Shown: one piece after another, positions 57,021-64,000 of the stretch | Position numbering within the stretch: the first letter of the stretch is position 1 | Layout of the letters: each line of letters opens with the position of its first letter | Assembly (NCBI GenBank): GCA_007449985.2 | Contig: VIIQ02000106.1 | Coordinates: 124,001-188,000 of the forward strand | Direction: 5' to 3' | DNA: 64,000 nucleotides | From: Desmodesmus armatus | Taxonomy: Eukaryota; Chlorophyta; Chlorophyceae; Sphaeropleales; Scenedesmaceae | Notes under the pieces: generated by a model | What the model saw: the letters and a program-made list of their open reading frames with translations, nothing else | Database searches by the model: none | What the model was told of the DNA's origin: nothing | Made by a program: the position numbers and the translations under genes

Positions 57021-59455
57021 GTCAGTCAGTCAGTCAGTGTTCGTTACAAAGAGGCCTCAAGGACCCAGCCAACCCGATGCAAGCCCCGGGACCCAATCCA
57101 TGTCCCGCCCTTGTAACTCAAGGCGCCACCAATCCTACTCAAGACAGCCCAACCACCTGTGGCACACTAGCTGTGTTAGCATGAAACACGCACAAGGCAT
57201 AAAGCGAACGGATGCGCGGCCAAGATCGCACATGCACATGCTGACGCAGACAAGCAGGCAGTGAAAGAGCTGACATGGCAATGCAAGCATGACTAGCTGA
57301 CCCAACCCAAGCGGGCACATGCATCACTGCCCCCGCCCCGTCGGCTAACAGGGTAAAGCAACCAGAAACACCAAGCACAACAGGAGACATGCAAGGCAGT
57401 CAACCATCAGGCAAGGCTGGAGAAGCACAGTGAACTCCCAACAGATCACTGTTCACCCGCAAAAAAGGGTGGTCAGGGGCCAGCTGGGGGAACCAAGACG
57501 CTGGAGCCACACGCAACACAACAAAATCCTGCAACAACTCCCAAAAGCGGGCTACTGCCTGCCGCTTCACTTCCTCCAGTTTAGCAGCGGCTTGCTGCTG
57601 CCGCTGCTGCTGCTCAAGCTGCGTGAGCGCCTGCCGGCGCTGCTGGACCTGCTCCTGATGCTGCTGCTGCAAGTCAGAGAGGGCTGCAGGCTGCAAGAGG
57701 TCAGTGATGAGCTGCTGATCATCGGGGACTGCTGGAAGCTGCTGCTGCGCTGCGTCTACCGCTGCTCGATGCTGCTGCAAACCCGCAAAGTTGGCTGCCT
57801 TCCGACCCATGTCCATAGCATTGATGGCTGCAAGGCACACCACACGCCACACACCCTTGTGCAGGGGGCGTGCACCCGGGATCCCATTGGCCCCGGGACA
57901 CAACATACACAAGACATGATGGGGCTCAAGGGGCCCAGGGAACCAACCTGGTATGTGCTGTTGTAGCTGGGCCACAACAGCTTGGGCAACAGAACACTCC
58001 CAGTAGTGGTGGCGCCTGCCTGGCTGACCACCGCTCACTGGGCCACACACACACTCGCGATCAAGCATATGCATGCGCTCTGCTGTTGCCAGGCCATTGA
58101 GAGCCAACCGCCAAAAAACTTCCTTATAATGGTTGTCCCACCGCAGCTTCCAGAGTTGGCGCTGCGCTGCAGCAACCGACTTACAACAGGCGTCCACACT
58201 ATCCGGGTCGCCTCGCACCACCACAGGGGCAACAGAATCAACAAAGTCCCGACGATACCGCGCACGCAGGTCTGCCAAGGGCCGCAGCTGCAGGGCAGTG
58301 GCCTTGCGCACAGACAACGCCGAGATAGGAACAGTGGTGGCGCCGAGGCGCCACCCCAAACCAGACACCAGGCCACACTCCACTTGCAGCTCGCGCTGCG
58401 TGACAGCACGCGAAAAGCTAGCTGGCGACAAGCCATCGGTCTCCAAAAACACTTCGAGCGCCCCATGAACCACCGGGGTCGCTGCCTCAGCAGCGTTCCG
58501 CCAGCCAAGAGGCAGAGCAGACAGGACGCCCTCCAAGTCAGCCAGCTCGCTATCGGCATCAGCCCACGGGCCCCGGTACGGGTTCCGTGCTGCCAACGGG
58601 GTGATCGTGCGCACAGCGCGCACCGCATCCCCGATCGTCAACAGAGCATGACGGACAAAACCACCTCCATTCATAGCCCACCGTCCTGAAGCTGATCGAT
58701 CACGGCCTCGCGGCACAATCTGCAGCCCCCTGGGCCCTACGGTTGTAGCAGGTGCCGGGGCAGGGGCGAGCAAGTTGCCCCACAGGGGGGCATCAGCACA
58801 CCATGAACCAGGGGGCAACACGGCCCCACCAAGGGGGGGCGCCGGCAGCGCAGGGGAAACTGGCACCCCCACTACCTGCACCGGCCCAAGAGCCTGAAGG
58901 CCAGTCAACATACGGCGCATGGCTGCTGGAGCCCGCTGTACAGTCGGGTAGTCCAGCCAAGCCAATGGGCCACACGACATGTCAAGCGAGCGCAAGATGG
59001 CTCGCCCAAGAAGAATCCACGGCTCTGCTGTGTCGGCAGGGGCGCTCACAAACCTAGCACCCCACCAGGCATGCCGCGCAAGGATGTGCTCCTTCCACGG
59101 CATGGCCCCGAAACCGCCCAGAGCTGGTTTGCCCACCAGCAACTGTGCGGACACACCACAAAAAAGACGGCCCCCCTCTCCAGGGGCAACGCCACGGTCA
59201 ACAAGGCATGCCACCGCCGCAGAGAGCTGCTGGCACTCTGCTGCAGATGGCACGTCAGAAAACTCTGCTGCATACAACAACTTTGAGACCCCATAGGCTG
59301 CACTCCCCAGCCCCCGCCCAAACGCAGACAAGTGTTTCAGGCGAGATTGCCGCCGCAGGGCAGCCACCACGTTGGGGGAGCGCTCTGCAAAAACGGAGGA
59401 CACCCCCCCCCCACCAATGGTTACTCCCAACACGGTTGCTGAAGTCACCACCTGC

Positions 59456-59486
<31 letters not shown>

Positions 59487-59494
59487 GCTGTTGC

Positions 59495-59526
<32 letters not shown>

Positions 59527-60167
59527 AGCATGCATGAGGATTGCCTGGCGCCCCAACAACAGCAGCTTAGTCTTGCCGATGTTAAGGTGCTGCCCAGATG
59601 CAGCAGCAAAGGTACCCATGACACCCAAGAAAGCAGGCAATTCGGCAGGTCGGGGAAGGTAAACCTGGGTGTCATCTGCAAACTGGCTGCTAGTAAGGTT
59701 CACACCCAACACAGAGACACCGACCCCTTTCTGCCGCAAGAAACGAAAGAGCGCTTCTGCCACACACAAGTACAACAGGGGAGACAACGGGCACCCCTGG
59801 CGCACGCCAGCCTCAAACTCCTTAGGGGCAGACGCATAGCCATTGATGACGACCCGGGCTCTGGTTGCGGACAAGAGTGTCTGCACCCATGCACAATAGG
59901 CCTCTCCCACACCCATCTCCTTCAGCACATCCAACAAGAAGCCGCGGTCAATGGTGTCATAAGCCTTGGCGAAATCTAAGAGTGCAACCACCAACTCACT
60001 CTCAACGGGCAAGCCCTCTGCCAACAACTGAAGGGTCAGTATGTTGGATCCACTACGGCGGCCCCGAAGGAACGCCGTCTGTGACGGAGAGACGACAGCC
60101 TGCAAGGCTGGCTGTAGTCTGTCCGCCAGCACCCGTGCTAGAAGCCGATAGTCTGTATTCAGCAACC
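57021..60167 (-). mobile_element. LINE-A, 5'-truncated copy with reverse transcriptase
   Basis: On the minus strand the element enters within the RT domain (about 60167), runs through a long open frame to 57400, then a 3' UTR ending TTGTAACGAACAC and a (TGAC)n tail at about 57021-57037. No endonuclease region is present. Confidence 0.88.
57400..60167 (-). pseudogene. LINE-A ORF2 fragment: partial RT, poly-Gln, zf-RVT-like domain
   Basis: The frame is open for over 900 codons but starts inside the RT domain at LLNTDYRLLARVLADRLQ; the residues before it come from the junction. RT blocks seen are VALLDFAKAYDTIDRGF, AGVRQGCPLSPLLYL and catalytic FADD (59671-59682). A run of more than 20 Gln (59458-59525) interrupts the thumb region. 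The C-terminal part has RDFVDSV, KLRWDNHYKEVFWRLALNG, a Cys/His motif (ECVCG, then RRHHYWECSV) and a Gln-rich coiled coil (QQLITDLLQPAALSDLQQQH) ending SPALPDG. It belongs to the same broad type as LINE-B but is clearly a separate family. It lacks the fingers and endonuclease, so it is not autonomous. Confidence 0.85.
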
Positions 60168-60199
60168 CGGGACCCAATCCATCCCCGGGACCCAGCCGG

Positions 60200-60760
60200 G
60201 CACTCACTCACTCACTCACTCACTCATTGTTCGTTACATTGAGATCCCCGAAAGACCCAGCCCACACCATGTAAGCTCAGGGACCCAAACCATGTCCCTC
60301 CAATGCAACTTAAGGCGCCACCTCCTTCTCAAGAGCAGCGAACCACCTGCAACACACAAGGTTAGGCAACATGCAAACATGTACAAGGCATAAAGCGTCT
60401 GAATGCGCGGCCATTGAAGCACATGGGGCCTGCTGAGCAACCAAGCATGCAGTGACACGCTGTCCCAACAAGCGAACAACCATGGCAAGCAAGGCACCTG
60501 CTCCCGGTGCTGCTGCTGGGGGAACGGAAAAGTTCAAAACACGAGCGTGGGAACAAGAGACCAGCACGTGGCACAGACGCCCGCACTGGCCGAACCACTG
60601 CAACTGTGCACTGCTGCTCCACACTGCTGCTGTTGATGCTGCCAAGCCTTCCTCCAGCTCCAGCACCAGCTCCAGCGCTGCAAAAAGCAGAAGCCCCCTC
60701 TGGCGGACTACCAGCGTGACTCGCAAATCTCGCCGGGGCAACAGGGGCAGACAAGAGCAG
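60200..60760 (-). mobile_element. (TGAG)n-tailed LINE fragment
   Basis: Starts with CACTCACTCACTCACTCATT (tail) and TGTTCGTTACATTGAGATCC, continues through a 3' UTR shared with 55113-55248 and 56880-57015, and ends near 60760 before the tRNA gene. No clear RT sequence was recognised in it. Confidence 0.7.
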
Positions 60761-60900
60761 GTTTAGGGCACAACTGCTCCCTTGAGCCCTGCTCCTGGGG
60801 TTTAGGGTTGGGGACGTAGCTCAAATGGTAGAGCGCCCGCTTAGCATGCGGGAGGTAGGGGGATCGATGCCCTCCGTCTCCAGGTACTGCTGGGCCCCGT
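60745..60900. repeat. Left arm of a long inverted repeat containing tRNA-Ala
   Basis: Flanks and tRNA at about 60765-60900 match 62050-62185 in reverse (for example TTGAGCCCTGCTC and GGGTTTAGGGTTGGGGAC). About 1.15 kb of spacer lies between the arms. Confidence 0.85.
60810..60882 (+). tRNA. tRNA-Ala (AGC)
   Basis: 73 nt with acceptor GGGGACG/CGTCTCC, D arm GCTCAAATGGTAGAGC, anticodon arm CCCGC-TTAGCAT-GCGGG (AGC) and T arm GGGGG-ATCGATG-CCCTC. The T loop starts with A where T is usual, which slightly weakens the B box. Confidence 0.9.
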
Positions 60901-62049
60901 GCACAGTGCATCTGCATGCAGTGCTTGTCTAGTAATGGATGTTACTGATGAGCTGCCTGGCTGTGGTGACATCCTACAAAGCAGCTGTACAACATTTGTT
61001 TTGCCATAGATCACAGAGTCAATGTAGCGTAGCTTGAGGCCACAGCTTTGACAGCCCTTGCCCTTCGGCTGTTCAGTAACAGGCAGGCAGCGCACGTGTG
61101 ACATGGGCCACATCTCAGCCACTCACCTACTGCCGCCATGTTGCTACTAGTCATATTCTCATGCAGTGATGAAATTGTTGACGGCACAGTCACGCAGTGA
61201 TGAATCTGTTGAAGACACATTTAAGCAGTGACTGAGTCATGCAGTGAGGTCACTGTTGTGAGACTCGTTGCGGCGATCGCCCAGACAGCATTTCCACTGG
61301 TGTTATGCTCCAACTCAAGATATTGCTGCATGCTACCTACAGCTGCCGCAGCTGCCCCAGCTGCCGCAGCGGGTGATCCGCTAACAGCGCTGACCGTCAA
61401 TTGGCAATGGCTAGCGTCGCAGACACTTGTTGCTGGCAGCTGAACACCTTATGCCATTGCAGGTGCCCAATCAACTCGGCTTGGACTCAAAAATCACAGC
61501 AGTATACAGGAACAGTATACTACAGGAGCAGTAGTTGCGGCAGCCACAGTCGGCTAGGGCCTCAGGCGCCAACTGTGGTCATATGCCATCAGAGTATACT
61601 CTATATGCAACGGCATGCTCTGATTCGTTTTTTTTTCTGTTGGGTACTTTCTGTTAGGCTCTGATTCCAGGCTGAGTGGTCAGTGATTCGCCATGGGAAT
61701 GCACTGGTCTGTGGGTCACGTCACACATGCTTAGGCAGTTGCTAAGCAGCCAGAAGACAAGGGCTGCAAAAGGCGTGGCCTGTTGGAGGCTGCGACCTGT
61801 TGCAAAAAACCAGCACCATGCAGCTGCTTTGCTGGCAGGGGCAGCACATCAGTAACACCTAGGATGTGCAGCATCGCTGCTGGCAGCACAACCCAATGAA
61901 TCACAATGCTGCCTTGATATCTGTAATCTGTTGCAAAATCAATGCTGTGCAGCTGCTTGGCAGGAAGATGCATCACCTCAACTGTGCAGCAGCACTGCTG
62001 GCAGTACAACCCAATGGAACACATTGCTGCTTTAGCCCTTTATACATTG
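60901..62049. other. Spacer between the inverted tRNA-Ala genes
   Basis: No gene is supported. 61845-62010 contains two related blocks (GCTGGCAG.ACAACCCAATG at 61880 and 61999), so part is a diverged tandem duplication. Confidence 0.45.
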
Positions 62050-62064
62050 GAGCACAGCAGTACC

Positions 62065-62137
62065 TGGAGACGGAGGGCATCGATCCCCCTACCTCCCGCA
62101 TGCTATGCGGGCGCTCTACCATTTGAGCTATGTCCCC
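62065..62137 (-). tRNA. tRNA-Ala (AGC), opposite strand
   Basis: 73 nt; differs from the copy at 60810 at only a few positions (acceptor GGGGACA, loop ATAGCAT). The acceptor now has an A-C mismatch at pair 7, and position 32 is A. It may be a weaker gene or a decaying copy. Confidence 0.8.
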
Positions 62138-62244
62138 AACCCTAAACCCCAAGAGCAGGGCTCAAGGGAGCGGTTGTGCCCTGCAATCGCCCTTGTTTGC
62201 ATCTGTTCCCCAAACTGCTTCGTGCAAGGGTGTGAGGCGTGCGG

Positions 62245-62624
62245 GGCGGGGGCACTGATGCATGTGCCAGCTTAGGTTGGGTCAGCTAGTCATGCTTGCA
62301 TTGCCAGGTCAGCTCTTTCACTGCCTGCTTGTCTGCGTCAGCATGTGCATGTGCGTTCTTGGCCGCGCATCCGTTCGCTTTATGCCTTGTGCGTGTTTCA
62401 TGCTAACACAGCTTGTGTGCCACAGGTGGTTGGGCTGTCTTGAGTAGGATTGGTGGCGCCTTGAGTTACAAGGGCGGGACATGGATTGGGTCCCGGGGCT
62501 TGCATCGGGTTGGCTGGGTCCTTGAGGCATATTTGTAACGAACACTGACTGACTGACTGACTGACTGCATCGGGTTGGCTGGGTCCTTGAGGCCTCTTTG
62601 TAACGAACACTGACTGACTGACTG
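62245..62624 (+). mobile_element. LINE-A 3'-end copies, plus orientation
   Basis: A 3' UTR piece runs to TTGTAACGAACAC and a (TGAC)n tail at about 62541-62567. It is followed directly by a 5'-truncated piece of about 58 bp (CATCGGGTTGGCTGGGTCC) with its own tail to 62624. Confidence 0.88.
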
Positions 62625-63570
62625 CGTGTGGTGTGCCTTGCAGCCATCAATGCTATGGACGTGGGTCGGAAGGCAGCCAACTTCGCGGGTATGCAGCAGC
62701 AGCAAGGAGCGGTAGACGCAGCGCAGCAGCAACTACCAGCAGTCCCCGATGATCAGCAGCTCATCACCAACCTCTTGCAGCCTGCAGCCCTCTCTGACTT
62801 GCAGCATCAGCATCAGGAGCAGGTCCAGCAGCACCGGCAGGCGCTCACGCAGCTTGAGCAGCAGCAGCGGCAGCAGAAAGCCGCTGCTAAACTGGAGGAA
62901 GTGAAGCGGCAGGCAGTAGCACGCTTCTGGGAGTTGTTGCAGGACTTTGTTGTGTTGCGTGTGGCTCCAGCATCTTGGTTCCCCCAGCTGGCCCCTGACC
63001 ACCCATTTTTGCAGGTGAACAGTGATCTGTTGGGAGTTCACTGTGTTTCTCCAGCCTTGCCTGATGGTTGACTGCCTTGCATGTCTTCTGTTGTGCTTGG
63101 TGTTTCTGGTTGCTTTACCCTGTTAGCCGACGGGGCGGGGGCACTGATGCATGTGCCAGCTTAGGTTGGGTCAGCTAGTCATGCTTGCATTGCCATGTCA
63201 GCTCTTTCACTGCCTGCTTGTCTGCGTCAGCATGTGCATGTGCGTTCTTGGCCGCGCATCCGTTCGCTTTATGCCTTGTGCGTGTTTCATGCTAACACAG
63301 CTTGTGTGCCACAGGTGGTTGGGCTGTCTTGAGTAGGATTGGTGGCGCCTTGAGTTACAAGGGCGGGACATGGATTGGGTCCCGGGGCTTGCATCGGGTT
63401 GGCTGGGTCCTTGAGGCATATTTGTAACGAACACTGACTGACTGACTGACTGCATCGGGTTGGCTGGGTCCTTGAGGCATCTTTGTAACGAACACTGACT
63501 GACTGACTGACTGCATCGGGTTGGCTGGGTCCTTGAGGCCTCTTTGTAACGAACACTGACTGACTGACTG
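62625..63570 (+). mobile_element. LINE-A 5'-truncated copy plus two very short copies
   Basis: The copy starts at CGTGTGGTGTGCCTTGCAGC inside the ORF. It encodes the last 147 residues of ORF2 (INAMDVGRKAANFAG to SPALPDG, stop at 63071), then the 3' UTR and a tail at about 63431-63451. Two further truncated ends with tails follow (63452-63511, 63512-63570). Confidence 0.88.
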
Positions 63571-64000
63571 CGTGTGGTGTGCCTTGCAGCCATCAATGCT
63601 ATGGACGTGGGTCGGAAGGCAGCCAACTTCGCGGGTATGCAGCAGCAGCAAGGAGCGGTAGACGCAGCGCAGCAGCAACTACCAGCAGTCCCCGATGATC
63701 AGCAGCTCATCACCAACCTCTTGCAGCCTGCAGCCCTCTCTGACTTGCAGCAGCAGCATCAGGAGCAGGTCCAGCAGCGCCGGCAGGCGCTCACGCAGCT
63801 TGAGCAGCAGCAGCGGCAGCAGAAAGCCGCTGCTAAACTGGAGGAAGTGAAGCGGCAGGCAGTAGCACGCTTCTGGGAGTTGTTGCAGGACTTTGTTGTG
63901 TTGCGTGTGGCTCCAGCATCTTGGTTCCCCCAGCTGGCCCCTGACCACCCATTTTTGCAGGTGAACAGTGATCTGTTGGGAGTTCACTGTGTTTCTCCAG
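63571..64000 (+). mobile_element. LINE-A copy, nearly identical to 62625, cut by window edge
   Basis: It starts at exactly the same ORF position as the copy 946 bp upstream and differs at few bases, so the pair is better explained by tandem duplication than by two insertions. Confidence 0.85.

Overview
This is nuclear DNA of a green alga, most likely a chlorophycean in the Chlamydomonas/Volvox/Haematococcus group. The genes have many short exons with GT-AG introns. CAG/CTG repeats fill both coding and non-coding DNA, giving long poly-Gln tracts. One gene is a chloroplast omega-6 desaturase with a plastid-type leader, and the retroelements are non-LTR (LINE) elements with short tandem-repeat tails. 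The species cannot be fixed from the sequence alone.

Layout. 1-6961 (minus): an AFG1/ZapE-family AAA ATPase, running off the left edge. 7461-14389 (plus): the mRNA-export nucleoporin GLE1, divergent from AFG1 across a 0.5 kb gap. 15804-17982 (plus): an F-box/leucine-rich protein with a one-base frameshift. 19749-24120 (plus): a secreted-type selenium-binding-protein (SBP56) relative. 25700-35760: a nest of LINE copies, namely a two-ORF element with endonuclease and reverse transcriptase, a 5'-truncated copy of it, and tiny fragments of a (CTT)n-tailed family. 37943-41954 (minus): a complete ten-exon FAD6 desaturase of 424 aa. 43701-44150 (plus): a small one-helix, plastid-type protein. 44581-46135 or beyond (plus): a bZIP transcription factor. 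49814-53332 (plus): an unrecognised 502-aa protein with a signal peptide. 54480-64000: a second LINE cluster (tails of TGAC or TGAG repeats), a SINE with a tRNA-like head, and two tRNA-Ala(AGC) genes in opposite orientation.

The host genes are unrelated housekeeping genes and do not form a pathway. What they share is structural. In AFG1, GLE1, the SBP-like gene, FAD6 and the bZIP gene, exon edges with their splice sites have been copied one to four times in tandem, and decayed copies lie in the neighbouring introns. Long fold-back palindromes occur in the GLE1 intron and downstream of 53332. In the second LINE cluster, 5'-truncated copies abut the tetranucleotide tails of other copies, so the array looks self-seeding. 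These two patterns are the most interesting content of the window.

Exon limits were chosen by eye from GT/AG sites, reading-frame phase and family resemblance. No alignment or transcript data were available.
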